Origin: Pempheris klunzingeri
Taxonomy: Eukaryota; Chordata; Actinopteri; Acropomatiformes; Pempheridae
Direction of reading: 5' to 3'
NCBI RefSeq assembly: GCF_042242105.1
Contig: NC_092032.1
Span: 10,184,415-10,248,414 of the forward strand
DNA length: 64,000 nt
Below the pieces are notes generated by a model. The model was not told the origin of the DNA. It worked only from the letters and a program-made list of their open reading frames with translations, and ran no database searches. Numbering within the stretch: position 1 is the first letter of the stretch; each line of letters opens with the position of its first letter. This document shows, one piece after another, positions 1-11,649 of this stretch. Both the position numbers and the translations under genes were made by a program.

Positions 1-1440
1 GAGTGGCTCAAAACAGGCAAGCTAGTCGGAATCTGAGGGCTACTTCCGGTTGTGTTTTTCCAGAATAAAACAACAGGCTAAGTATTGGGGGCGATAAATA
101 AGAGGCACAGATAGAAAATTTAGTACCATTTTATTAAGAGGACACCCTTTGTAAATGGTGCATAATGTTTTGTTTAATGTTAATTTGCTAAACCCCTTTA
201 GATCAGTATAACCCATTAACAAGAAAAATGTTTGGGTTGCCATGTCTTGAAACTCTCTGATCCTAATTCTGTTTATCAATCTAATGTGTTGTTTTTTTGC
301 CCTTTTTCTGCATTTTCCCCTTCCAAACTTCAGTTTACAAACAATTACAGAATACTATCCATGATAGAAAAGAGTAAAACAATTGGCTGACATACTAACT
401 TAACCTGGCAACACATAAATTGTTCTTATAATTAACCTCTTTTTTATAACTGTTCTATAGTGTTCTGAAATGATTTTGAATTATTTTGAGGTATTTGTAC
501 TTTATTTGAGTATTTTCTCAAATAGCCTGGTATTGCTAGTGCCATTAGACATAATGTTATTTTGAAAGAACATATTAACTAATAAGGGTAGAAGGATTAA
601 AACACAGACCGGTGTTAAATCACCCAATTTAAATTTAAACTGCAAAACATTTTATCTTGAAAGTTAAATCTCCGAACTTCCGGCCCATTGGAGCGTCTTG
701 ACGTGTTTTGCTGCACGTACGTTCGGAGGTCTCCAGTCAACCGCACTTGGCCCAGGCTTGTTGATGCGCTGCGGTGATTGGCTTAAATCCAGGAAGTGAG
801 AAACAGCAACAACCCAATTGGACGGAGGCTTGTCAATCAACATCTTTTCCATTAGCTTGTTTATCCGCAGCGACTTACTGTAACACACACACAGTCACAT
901 TCAGACAGACAGTGGGGATGTGTTGTGCACTTAATTCATTGAACACATTTATAGCTTAATGTGTACGTTTTTAGACGGTAGATAGACAATTATTGTGTCA
1001 AGTACCTGTTGATGATAATATGGCTCCAGTTCAGTCACACATGGAAGCTAATGAGCGTTTAACAGATTTTGGTTTTACTGCCACCTAGCGGCACAAGGAT
1101 GAAAAAAACTGAACACACTAACAAATAACACCACAGAAGAGTCATACAGGGACTGAAATTTAACTGCAACAAAATGCTTACAATGTACATGTAATGCCTC
1201 ATAAAAAAAAGACATCGGCTATATTATTTATAGCCGATGTCTTTTTTATTTGGGGTTCAGTTACTTCTTGTTATTCCCCAGAGCTGAACTGATATTTAAC
1301 TGTAAATTCATGGGAAAGTGATTTAGTTCTTCAGTTGGTGTTTAGTCTTTTAGTCGGTGCACAGCAGGTATGCAGAAAATACAAAATTATATACACAAAA
1401 AAAAAAAATTTCTGATAATAAATTGCTAATACAACAAGGT
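1..1440. other. Left-edge intergenic region, no gene recognised
   Basis: I see no convincing coding exon here. At about 660-850 the sequence is richer in C, G and CpG and holds CCAAT-type boxes in both orientations (ccattgg near 688 and gattgg near 775). This could be the promoter of a gene lying left of the window, but nothing confirms it. The rest is AT-rich. A perfect hairpin at 1205-1247 is listed separately. Confidence 0.4.
1205..1247. repeat. Perfect 19-bp inverted repeat, 5-nt loop
   Basis: The left arm is 1205-1223 and the right arm is 1229-1247, with loop ttatt between them. The arm core gacatcggctata is repeated exactly as its reverse complement and is flanked by A6 and T6. It could be a relic of a short palindromic element or a fold-back replication product. 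No gene overlaps it. Confidence 0.9.
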
Positions 1441-1451
1441 TTACTTGGGTT

Positions 1452-2362
1452 TACGGGGACGAACAGGAGTACCGGGAGGTCGTCTCCAGCTTCGTTGACT
1501 GGTGTGAGCTAAACCATCTTCAGCTCAACACCAGCAAGACAAAGGAGATGGTGATTGACTTCCGCAGGAAGACATCCCAGACTGCACCGGTGAACATCCA
1601 GGGACTGGACATTGAGAGGGTGGAGACCCTCAAATACCTGGGTGTTCACCTCAACAACAAACTGGACTGGTCTCACAACACAGACGTCCTGTACAAGAAG
1701 GGCCAAAGTCGTCTCCACCTGCTGAGGAGACTGAGGTCCTTTGGAGTGTGCAGGACTCTGCTCAGGACTTTTTATGACTCTGTGGTGGCGTCTGCAGTCC
1801 TCTATGCAGTGGTCTGCTGGGGAGGAGGGAGCACGGAGAGGGACAGAAAGAGACTGAACAGGCTGGTCAGGAGGGCCGCTTCTGTCCTGGACTGCTCCCT
1901 GGACTCCATAGAGGAGGTGGGTGAGAGGAGGACACTAACAAAACTCAAGTCCATCATGGACAACCCCTCTCACCCCCTGCATGAGACTGTGGGGGCCCTC
2001 AGCAGCTCTTTCAGCAGCAGGCTGAGGCACCCACCCTGCAAGAAGGAACGCTACCGCAGGTCATTTCTCCCATCAGCCATCAGACTCTATAACAGCAACA
2101 TCACTGGCTGATGTTAATATACTGCCTACCATCCATGCCATTCCATTCCTGTAAATATCCTATGGTGTAAATATTTATTTCATTTCATCACAATCCATAT
2201 ATTTATATCTATATTTATATTTATATTTATATTTATATTTGCTATTTTTTGTCTTTTCTATTGCTTTGTTCTTTCACTGTCCCTGTTTATATTGTTGCTG
2301 CTGTAACAAGAAAATTTCCCCCTATGGGGGATAAAATAAAGAAGTCTAAAGTCTAAAGTCTA
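1452..2362 (+). mobile_element. 5'-truncated LINE, Rex1/L2-type reverse transcriptase tail
   Basis: An open frame runs 1458-2111 and encodes the C-terminal part of a non-LTR retrotransposon protein. Recognisable blocks are the post-palm segment with NTSKTKEMVIDFRRKT, then KYLGVHLNNKLDW, the thumb-like LLRRLRSFG and the closing RRSFLPSAIRLYNS. The upstream endonuclease and the catalytic reverse-transcriptase palm are missing, which is typical of 5' truncation on insertion. After the stop comes an AT-rich 3' UTR with a tattta repeat (2195-2245). The element ends in tandem copies of a 7-mer, tctaaag (about 2343-2362), the kind of short 3' repeat seen in CR1/L2/Rex1 elements. The surviving frame has no stops, so the copy may be fairly young. 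Clade assignment is from memory of fish LINEs. Element ends are approximate and no target-site duplication was identified. Confidence 0.85.
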
Positions 2363-2487
2363 CACTGAGCAGTTCCTTGAAGAAAATAAAATCTGTATGA
2401 GGAGCGTGCCTGGAGAGTTTTGAAGAATTTGCAAATCTGTGACCATTAATGAACACTCACAAGATACATAATTCATATATATATATA

Positions 2488-2493
2488 TTTATT
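2488..2493 (-). promoter_or_regulatory. Candidate poly(A) signal of slc51a
   Basis: AATAAA on the minus strand, about 135 bp beyond the slc51a stop codon at 2628-2630. It is the first canonical signal downstream. It lies in AT-rich sequence, so a chance match is possible. Confidence 0.5.
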
Positions 2494-2558
2494 CATATTT
2501 TCTCGTAATATAATCTCTTAATCAAACACAAGTAAAATTTTGACAAGTAAAAATGGCA

Positions 2559-2620
<62 letters not shown>
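2559..2620. repeat. Compound (CT)n(CA)n microsatellite in slc51a 3' UTR
   Basis: About 13 CT units run straight into about 17 CA units. The tract starts only seven bases after the slc51a stop codon (minus strand), so the mature transcript would open its 3' UTR with a long GU then GA tract. Confidence 0.95.
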
Positions 2621-2621
<1 letters not shown>

Positions 2622-2627
2622 TCACTC

Positions 2628-3190
2628 TCACGCAGATGTGATCATTGTAGCCATCTTGGTGCTTTCGTTGTCGTTGTGTTCCTCTTCAGGTAAAGGGTCA
2701 TACTGGCGACGATACAGCAGACGATTAACCAGCGTGATGATGAACATCTCCAGGATCAAAAGCTGCTGACTCATCACTGTGGTGACAGACAAAAAGGAAG
2801 TAAATGGAGACTTCAGGGAGGATGGACTGATTGATCATCGCTCAAATACAAAAAAACATGGATGCATGGACGGATACGTCGGCTGTAAGGATGGATGTTG
2901 ACTCACTGTAGCCTCTGGCTGCGGAGGAGAAGGGCGGAGTGCAGGCGATGGTGCCATTCAGAGCCAAGATGTTGATGATAGCCGTTTGCAGCTGGGTCAG
3001 GATCAGCACCAGCTACAAAACAAACACACGTGCACTATTAAACACTGTGGAAAATCCTGTAAAAAAAAAACACCTATAACAGCCCTATAAGCTGACATTT
3101 TATTACAAATCTGTGTTTATTTACAGCCGACCATATAGAGCAGCTAGTTCCTGTTCCATCATAAGGTGTGTGAACAGCTCTTTGTGTCCA

Positions 3191-3221
<31 letters not shown>

Positions 3222-6200
3222 AAGCGTCTCTTGTGCCTCACCTGGTACATGGCGTACTTGGGGATGATCTTGAGCGTCCGCAGGGCCGAACTCAGGTGTC
3301 TGAAAATGATCGCCACAGGCCAAAGGGCAGTGATTGTCAAGATGCCCACGAACGGGTTGATCCACATAACAGCTCCTTCGATGCTCAGCTGAAATGTGGT
3401 CACACACACAGTAGAGTCAGGTTAGCGTGTCACAATACACTCACAATCACAATTTATTTGTTCAATGGTAACGTCATCCCTCCTAATTTTTTTTAATCAA
3501 TAATACTAACACTGGTTTTGCTACATAAAGAATCTTTAAAATGGATGTTTTACTTTCTTCTTCTATTGTCCTCCTTGCACCGTGGTTATTATCATCATTA
3601 TTATTATCTAAGCAATGAAACACATTTTAGGTAGCAAAAATTAAAATAAAACTAGACTTCATTAATAAGTGAAAACCAAGTGAAACAGTATCATGTATTA
3701 TGTACGTTATGTCTTATAAAACTACATGAAATAGAAATGTCTTTAGTTTTAGTCTTTGTCAGTGTGGTCAACAAACACAAAACTATAAATAATAAGTCTA
3801 AATCTTTGGTCTCATGTCGTTTGTTAAACGATAATTTCTGTAATGTAATATGTAACTCAGGAGTCAGGATGATTTAATGCAGGATGTATCATGAGTTCTT
3901 ATTGCTCGCTATCATTGAGCCACGATGAGTTCATATGATTAGTAAGTACTTATAGGCTCATCAGTTACTAAATTTGAACTCACAGTTAGTTCCTACATTA
4001 GTTCATCACCTGAAGTTAACTGTTACTTAGAAAAGGTCTGTTGATCTGCTGCTGTCAGATGCAAACGTCTACATGTTTCTGCATGATAAAAAAAAAACAG
4101 CTCACAGGCACCATCTGATAAATCAGAAGAGAAATTTCATAAGAGGTGAGCATTAATGAACTCAAAGCATTGTATTAATATCCTAATAGTGAGAAAAGGG
4201 ACTCCTCAATACATTCTGCATTAATTCACTCATCAAACCATCACGAGTCACACAATAGTTACACATTAATTAAGCACCCTTATTATAAAGTGTTAAAACC
4301 AAGAGAATAGCTGAGTTTTATGAAATGAAAGTGAATCATCAAGCGAGTGATCATGCTGTTTAGACATTGTTCACTGAATACAATTGCAAGCTGTTGCAGC
4401 AAGATAACACAAAATAAGTCAGAAAAAGTATCGCTCATCCTGAGTTACTGACAATGAGGCCTAAATTAGAAGCAAACAATAGAAAACAGAAACAGAAAAA
4501 TGCTAGCATAAAGTTTATGGGGCTTGTAAGCGCTTAATGGATCGTCATTTACTGAATTTTAACTCACAGTTAGTTCCTACATTAGCCTAAAGTTAACTGC
4601 TACTTAGAAACGGTCTGTTCAGGTCATGTATCTACATGTTTCTGCATGACAAAAAAAAAACCAGCTCACAGGCACCAACAGACAAATCAGAGGAGGCATT
4701 TCATAAGAGGTGGAAGCAGTTCAATCTCAGTTCAGTAAAGTCAGAGAGAAATACTGGGTGTTAATCTTGTGCCAGGAATCAGTTAACTGTTGAAGTCATG
4801 CAACAACATGTAGATGTTTGCATCTGACCAATAGACTAAGAGTCTGCAGGAGTCCGAATGCTAACATTTGCTAACGTTAGCACTGCTAGCGCTACACAGT
4901 GTTGAGCATTAATGAGCTCAAAGCATTGTATTAATATCTCTGCATTAATTCGCTCATCAAATCATCATTACGAGTCATGCAATAGTTACATATTAATGAA
5001 GTATGTTCATTAGCTTTTGTACCAAGAAAATGAAAATAGGCTGTAAAATAAAAATGGCTCCTCCTGAGTGACAGATAATGAAGCCTAAATTAGAAACAAA
5101 CAACAGAAAACATTTGGAATCTGAGTTGTCGGGACACAATAAAATATTTCTATGACGGTAAAAAAGCGAGGAAAATAACTGGCACAAACATGAACTTGGG
5201 GAAACAATAGCATGGGGGCATGCCATCCAGCATCAACTCACATCAGCTAAGTCAAAGTTGCCGTTCGTATAGAGGACAATGGAAAGGATCGTGAAGACAA
5301 TCTTCAGGACAGCAAACTGGAAGGTGCCAAGTTTGAGCAGGAAGAGAGAGCGCCTGGAGTTGGAACAGAGGAAACTGTGATACAGTAGCTGCTGATGACA
5401 GAAAATGGTTTTAGTCTCTCAACACTTTTTAAAAACAATTAAAAGTCCATTGTGGAATTCCCCATTGCAGAGAACCAATCATGGATAATTACCGCAGGAT
5501 GTTCTAAACAATTCAGAGTGGCCTTGGGCACATCTTTATTGGCTTCAGACACGGCCATGCTCGAATGTTTTAACATGTGCAACAACAAAATGAACAGTCC
5601 CTCTGAGGTGCATTAAAAGTTTCTAATTACCTAGAAAAACAACAATTTCCCAACACAGATAATACTGATGATGGGAACCTGGACACTGCATCAAAGCAAA
5701 AAAACAGCTGAGCTGGCTCGTCGATCATCATCGCTGTATAAAGCAGGACATTTTGTGTGTATCTGTGTATCTGTGTATCTGTGAATGCATGTTGTGCAGC
5801 CAGTTCAGCCTGACCGGAGCATGACAGCATTGCTGTCTACAGTGCGCTGCAACACCCACTTCCCTGCCCTGAAAGAGTTAAAGAGTTGAACGACCAGGAG
5901 TGTGTTCAACCTGCATTCAGAGAACTAAAGGGAACACGTAGTGTGAGTCCAGTGCGGTACCTATAGAGGATCTCTGAAGTTACTTAATCTTTAAACAGAC
6001 CAAAGACATCAAAGACTGCTGTGGACCAGGCTGAGCTCTCAAACAACATGTGGTTGTAACCATCTTGGAGGCTTTGCATTACGGGATGACTCAGTGACTA
6101 CCTCAGAGATGTTGCTCAATACTTCTCAGTATAGCTTCTGGCCTAGTGTATTTCCTATAAATGTGGTCATTATGATATCCATGTCTCATGCTGACTTTGC

Positions 6201-9200
6201 ACTCTTACAGAGTAGAGATTTGGGGAAGCGAGTATTTGTACAAACCCTGTGAGAGCGATGTCTGACTATTCCTTTAACTGTGTGGATTTAAAAGCTGCAA
6301 TGAACAGACATTTCGTGAAAAGCGCTTTTTCACTGTGTTTGCTGACAGTTCAGTGAGAATATTGATACCACTCTCATGTATGTATAGTTATAGCTGCTGG
6401 TGAGCATAGCTTTGCACAAAGACTGGGAGCTGGAGGAAACAGCTAGCCTTCCCTTTTAAAACCAAATCTCCCAACCTCAAATAATCACATGACACACTGA
6501 AAAAAATGACAGTTCACCATTTTACAGGAATTAATGCAGACAGCCGAGGACCATGAATACCACAACTTGTCATTTTTATGCTTCAGTTTTTGTATAGATA
6601 TACCAAACAAGATACTATATGTTAGTTTGTGAGGTTTAGAGAGGTTGGTAGGTGGATGTTGTTACCTTTGCACAAAGCCAGGCTCCCTGTTTTCCAGTAT
6701 TTATGCTAAGCTAACCTTATATCTAAAAGGAAACTTTGCCACATTTAATTTGGATGTCCAATCAGCAAGGGCAGACCGGCCATCAGGAGCAAAAGGAGGA
6801 GAGCTAAGGAGGAAAGTGCTGCTAAATGATGTAAAATTACAGATATCTTCAGGAGCATTAAGGGACATGGTTGGTGTTCAAAAAAAAAAAAAAACACCTA
6901 CTAGCAAGTTGTTTTTCATATATATGACTATTTGTTCCTGTTGAAATAATTATGGGAGTGCAATGGACAAACTTTTGAAACTGAAGACACTTGTCTAAAA
7001 GATGTGTCACTGGCATAAACAGAGAACATTTTGATATGTGGTCTGTTGCGAATGGACTGAATGTAGAGATTGACTGGACTGACATTTGACTCCTGGCATG
7101 AATTATCACCCCAACCCATCTCTGCTAATCTGTGTTGATGGAAAATACCCCAGTGCGTGCGATATTGACTGAGTTATGCTGCCCTGCAGAGATGTGCTGA
7201 CAAAAGTCACATTTAGCATAATACATTACATGCAAACTTCTGACTCCAAACCCTTTAAATCCTCTCCCACAAAAAAGCTCAAAAACGACAAAAACAAGAT
7301 CCCAAAAAAAACATTCCTCGTCACTGATGACTCAAATGACAGCGCTAGTGACCGGGAAGCAACTCAGTTTTCTCTGTCAACACGGCACACACTGAGCTAT
7401 TTATTCCACATAAAATGTGGTAAAGCTTCCCTTGAATGAACGGTCGTGAGAGCGATATTGATCTTCTCATGTAACTCTCAGCAAGAAAGCAAATAAGATG
7501 TTAAACACTACACTTGCTAAGTTTCTTTCACGCTGCTCTGTTAATTTAAATCAAAACAGAAAACATAAGCTGAAATTAGAGGCAAGCTATATGCAGAGGG
7601 GAAAAAAAAATAAACGCATGTTTCTAAATCAATATCTGCACCAATGACTGTACAGTTGATGCCAAACCTCTTGAAGCCTAACAATGTGATAAAAAAAACA
7701 CCCTCTCCTGCCAAGGATCATGAGAGCAGATGTCTAAATCCACATGCAGACACTTGCTGCTGTTATCAGTCTAAACACACACATCTGCTGTTCCTCTGGA
7801 GCTCTTCACTAGAGTTAATTTCAGCTTTCAAGGCAGAGCGCTTGGGCAGACTATGTAACTGGAGTGTTCACCTTGTGATGGCCACATATGGGAGGCAAAG
7901 GCAGCAGCAGCAGCACGGCCCCGTGCTGATCTTGAGCTTATGTCTCCCCGCTCGCCTCAGGAAAGCCTCATCACCACCCACCTCCTCTAGCATCAAGATC
8001 AGGAAGTTGAACATCACGATGGCAAAGATGCTACAGAGAGATAAGAGGAGGAGAGAGGGGTAATTGGAATGATAGAGGGATGCACAGGGGGGAGAGGTCA
8101 GAGAGGCAAAGTCAGTAGAAAAGTAGAGAAACAGTATCACTGCTTTCTATAAAACTCTCTGTAGGTTATGAAGCTACAGAGTTTCTCCTCTGTGATTTTT
8201 TACTGCCGGGCTCGGTGGGTAAAAACAAACGCACAGCACAGTGAGAGATGAAAGGTGAGTAAAATTCAAGCAGAGGGAGAGAGACCCACCAGGCGGAGGT
8301 CATATCAGTAAACATGGTGGCTCTGGGGATCCACATCCCCAGACACGACATGGTGCCGATCACCTGAAAATGAGAACAGAAAGAGGGAATCACCACGTGA
8401 AGACGGAGCACATTTGACTGACGCCCGCGCACCGTGTGAGCGCCTGTGTTATTCTTACCGGCGCTGCCCCGTTCACCCACATGATTAGACTCTTCTTTTT
8501 GGGCGGCACTTTCTTATAGATGTAGACGCACTCTTCTAGGTAGACCAGCATGGACACTGCCGCCATGAAGGTGAGCACAGAGTACAGGATGATGCCAAAG
8601 ACGTCCAACTCTGCAGGGAAGGAGGGGAAATTACAACTAATTAGCTTAGTCTGGACACACAGGCTGCTCTCCTCTAATTAAAACTTGATATGATCTTTGA
8701 TTGTGTTATCATGAGGGGAATGAGCATTCATGTTGTTAGAGCCTTTAGGGAGGCCGTTAATGTATATTCAGGCTTATTAAATGAAATTAAGAAATTGTGA
8801 CATCAATGATTCATGGTTGTTTTTGAAGTGAAGAGAGAAACACGGGAAATGAAATGCAGACTGTTGCTATAGACACATGTGTTGTTTTCGTGTTTTTCAC
8901 CATATCATGTTATATGATGGAAAAGAAGCATTTGTTGCTTTTCAGAACATGACAGCAGCCATAAATTATCAATTTGCATGGGCGTTATTATGCACAGAAA
9001 AGAAATAGCTGGCTCAGTGTCATTGCCGGTAATAACCTCTGAGACAAACAGATGTTTCAGACAAAGGGAGATGCAGCTATATGCTCCACATGAAACAGAG
9101 AGTGGGAGGAGAAGTTCAGTAAATTATTTCAGCATGTTGCCTGTGATTGTGAGTCATTTATTCTCTGGTATTGAAAGTCAGAAGTGATAGTCAGGACATA

Positions 9201-10664
9201 AACACACACGGCCACACAAATAAACAGTCCTGTTGCTATTTTCTCCTTCATCTGCTTAATCGGTCTGTGTCCTCGGATAAGACGTCAGATGGAGAGTAGA
9301 ACTAATAGAGAGCATCTATTAGTTCTACTCTCCATCTGACGTCTTATCCGTCGCACATGTGCACAACAGATTTGGTTTGATGCAGTAAAGTGGAAAGTGA
9401 AACTTTTTTTTTTTTTTTTTTTACTGGCAAACCTGATCCAGATGATACCCTGTGACACATTTAAAGTTTTACCATCATTCACAAGTAGGCGAGAGCACGA
9501 CCAATACTGGAGGTTTGAAGCAGATGCCGACATAAAAACATTTGTAAGTTTCAATAAAATCGGGTGAGATTCATTCGCACATAACATCCAGCAACATTTT
9601 AAACAAGGATCCCGTAAATTAGCGTTACAAAGAACTAAGACAGGTGAAAAATAAACTTTAAAATATACTTAAATAAATTACGTTAAACATTTCCATACTG
9701 TAATTTGTTGTTCTTTATTGTCTAACATATAGCCTACGATAATACAATATATTTCTATTTGCCCAGTAATTTATTGATCAAGCTCTTATCATAAGAAAAT
9801 GCCACTGTTTATATTCAGCAATCTATCACGAGTAAATTATAAAGGAAGAAAATTGTTATAAAATTAATTGTAATCAAAAAAAGAAGGCACTTTTTAGGAA
9901 TGCACATCACCGATGCAACATTTAAAAAGTGGGTATTCTTTATTTAGTCTAAAGAAGGTAATTGACTTTTGTTTAACGAACACATTTGACAAACAGCCAC
10001 AGAGAAATCTTGATATTTGACATAATCTCAATGATAAAAACATAAAATGCAACTAAATAATGTCCATTCAGGAAGATCCAATGGCACGCTGCACTTTCAA
10101 ACAAACACATCTAGTCTTATTTAATCACTGATTTATTCCTTTAGGATGTAAGTCATGAATATATTGCTTAGCTCTGTTTAAGTGGATTTCCTCTCTGTTG
10201 CTGCACACGTCAGGCTGCTGTGAGAAAAGAATATGGATAATCCGACATTAGTCAGACGCCTAAGTACTATTTTTACAACAACACCAACACCCCAGTGAAG
10301 TGGATTAATGGATTAACATGATAATTTGTGTAAAAAAGCGTGAAGAGCTACAGAGAAGTGAGCTCTGCCTGGGCATTACTTTGGCTGCTCACATGGATAC
10401 TGATGCTCGCTGCTTGTGTCCCAGCCTTTAAGGAGGGACAGAAGAAAAATCTTACATTTTTCACTCTACTTTACATTCTGGCCGAGCATATGAGAGTGAG
10501 ATCTGGTGTAGTTTGTCTGAATATGTAAGGGTGGGGGTGGGGGGCATCTCTCTAGCATCTCTTCAGCCCCAGAAAGCAGCAGGGCAAGGAGGGACACAGC
10601 CTCCCAAAGTGGACTTGAAGGGATCCATCAGGATCAACCGTTTGGTTTCTCTCCCCCTTACTGT

Positions 10665-10727
<63 letters not shown>

Positions 10728-10838
10728 TGCTCTACAGAGTCCCATTTGTGGTGTCTACTCACTGAGGATGATGTTGATGGCCAGAGGAGGCTTGTCCATG
10801 CAGCTCGGGTCAATGGTTCGGTTGGATCCATTATTCAT
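2628..10838 (-). CDS. slc51a: Organic solute transporter subunit alpha (OST-alpha)
   Basis: Coding exons in transcript order: 10838-10763, 8610-8459, 8363-8290, 8030-7872, 5353-5242, 3388-3242, 3012-2907, 2776-2628. All junctions are GT-AG and phases match throughout, giving 324 aa against about 340 in human. OST-alpha pairs with the single-pass beta subunit at the basolateral membrane and exports bile acids, conjugated steroids and similar solutes by facilitated diffusion. Family signs are an extracellular N-terminus with two N-glycosylation sequons (Asn3 and Asn6), seven hydrophobic segments, LEECVYIYKK after the first one, LGMWIPRA, LILMLEEVGGDEA, and the cysteine cluster TGPCCCCCLC (Cys140-144, Cys146), where the human protein also has a run of cysteines. 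The C-terminal tail is acidic (PLPEEEHNDNES). The start is the only ATG that fits the family N-terminus. Introns 1, 4 and 5 exceed 1.8 kb. The neighbouring zdhhc20 is on the same strand. Confidence 0.95.
3191..3218. repeat. (GT)14 microsatellite
   Basis: Uninterrupted GT run in slc51a intron 6. It starts about 24 bp inside the donor of the exon ending at 3242. Confidence 0.95.
3965..5120. repeat. Diverged tandem duplication inside slc51a intron 5
   Basis: Copy A is about 3965-4500 and copy B about 4550-5120. Shared blocks in the same order include actcacagttagttcctac (3978 and 4562), gctcacaggcacca, the block around agcattgtattaatat (4166 and 4922), ctgcattaatt and gcctaaattagaa. Copy B has about 170 extra bases near 4730-4900 and lacks about 130 bases found in copy A. 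Part of the extra segment (about 4806-4828) is the reverse complement of 4054-4076 in copy A. Boundaries are approximate. Confidence 0.8.
5354..7871. other. slc51a intron 4, no further gene
   Basis: About 2.5 kb of intron. I see only A-rich runs (around 6880 and 7595) and no exon-like frame, RNA gene or clear transposon. Confidence 0.6.
9274..9350. repeat. Perfect 35-bp inverted repeat with 7-nt loop
   Basis: The left arm 9274-9308 and right arm 9316-9350 are exact reverse complements, separated by the loop agagcat (9309-9315). The arms are mixed sequence, for example cggataagacgtcagatgg, and not simple repeat. Such perfection implies a recent origin or active maintenance. It lies in slc51a intron 1 on that gene's antisense side. 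No protein-coding frame explains it. Confidence 0.95.
10667..10724. repeat. (AC)29 microsatellite
   Basis: A 58-bp uninterrupted AC run in slc51a intron 1, beginning about 40 bp beyond the exon 1 donor. Confidence 0.97.
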
Positions 10839-10864
10839 CCTGGTTGCTGCTGTTTGTGCGTGCC

Positions 10865-10890
10865 TGTGTGTGTGTGTGTGTGTGTGTGTG
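10865..10890. repeat. (TG)13 microsatellite in probable slc51a 5' UTR
   Basis: The TG run lies 27 bp upstream of the slc51a start codon (minus strand), followed by a broken second TG stretch to about 10902. If transcription starts further upstream, the leader carries a CA repeat. Confidence 0.9.
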
Positions 10891-11096
10891 TCTCTGTGTG
10901 TGGCTGTGACTCTCCTCTGCCTAGATTCAAACAGAGCCCTCAAAACTTTCCACAGAGGAATATGTGCCTCCCGGACACCCAAAACATTTGTTGTACTCGC
11001 TGGACCCGCCCCCGCCCCCGTTCCGCTGAGCCGTCTGACAAATCACCGCGTGCTGGGTAATTGACGTAAAAACGTGCTTTGTGAGCAGGCATGCCG

Positions 11097-11124
<28 letters not shown>
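11097..11124. repeat. (AC)14 microsatellite
   Basis: Uninterrupted AC run about 260 bp upstream of the slc51a start codon. Confidence 0.95.
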
Positions 11125-11127
<3 letters not shown>

Positions 11128-11615
11128 TGTGTATTTAAGACCGGAGAATTGATGGGATGTTGCCATTGTTTTACCTTCCTTAACTTTGATTTGGTGGTTT
11201 TGCATCATTTCACTGCAGCATGAAGGTGATGGGGAATCCAAATGCAACAATTATGTGATTTACTGTGTGAAAGAGCACGTTTGATTTGTGGTGTTTTGGT
11301 CACCTGTTGTTTGTGGTGAAGCTTTCTGCAGCCATGATGTGGTTCTGTGTGGTTCTGTGGAGGTTGGTACCACTTAACCAAACCAAACTCACCTCGTCCC
11401 TGTGAGTCTTCATCACACACAGCTTGACTGTACTTACCTCCCCTGCTTTCCAGAGGACACTTGAACTTGTTGTGAAATGTCTCGGCACACACAGACACAC
11501 ATAGACTATCTCTCCTCAGACGGGGGAGTCCTGGTTAACTGGGAGCAGCAATAATCCAGTCACATTGATAATGGGGCTCCGGGTGGAGGAGGGGGAGGTT
11601 TACAGCATTAGGCAG

Positions 11616-11618
<3 letters not shown>

Positions 11619-11648
<30 letters not shown>
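11619..11648. repeat. (TG)15 microsatellite
   Basis: Uninterrupted TG run in the intergenic region upstream of slc51a. Confidence 0.95.

Positions 11649-11649
<1 letters not shown>

Larger units (their letters stand above)
8611..10762. other. slc51a intron 1
   Basis: About 2.15 kb. It contains the large perfect hairpin at 9274-9350, a T-run near 9403-9421, and a (CA)29 tract about 40 bp from the exon 1 donor. Nothing coding is recognised. Confidence 0.6.

Noticed and set aside
9274-9350. Hairpin considered as a microRNA gene
   Set aside because: Perfect 35-bp pairing without bulges is unlike a conserved pre-miRNA, and I recognise no known mature sequence. Kept as a structural finding only.
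10513-11064. Open frames of 60-183 codons with His-Thr or Val-Cys runs
   Set aside because: Produced by reading through the CA/GT microsatellites around slc51a exon 1. The true exon is on the minus strand.
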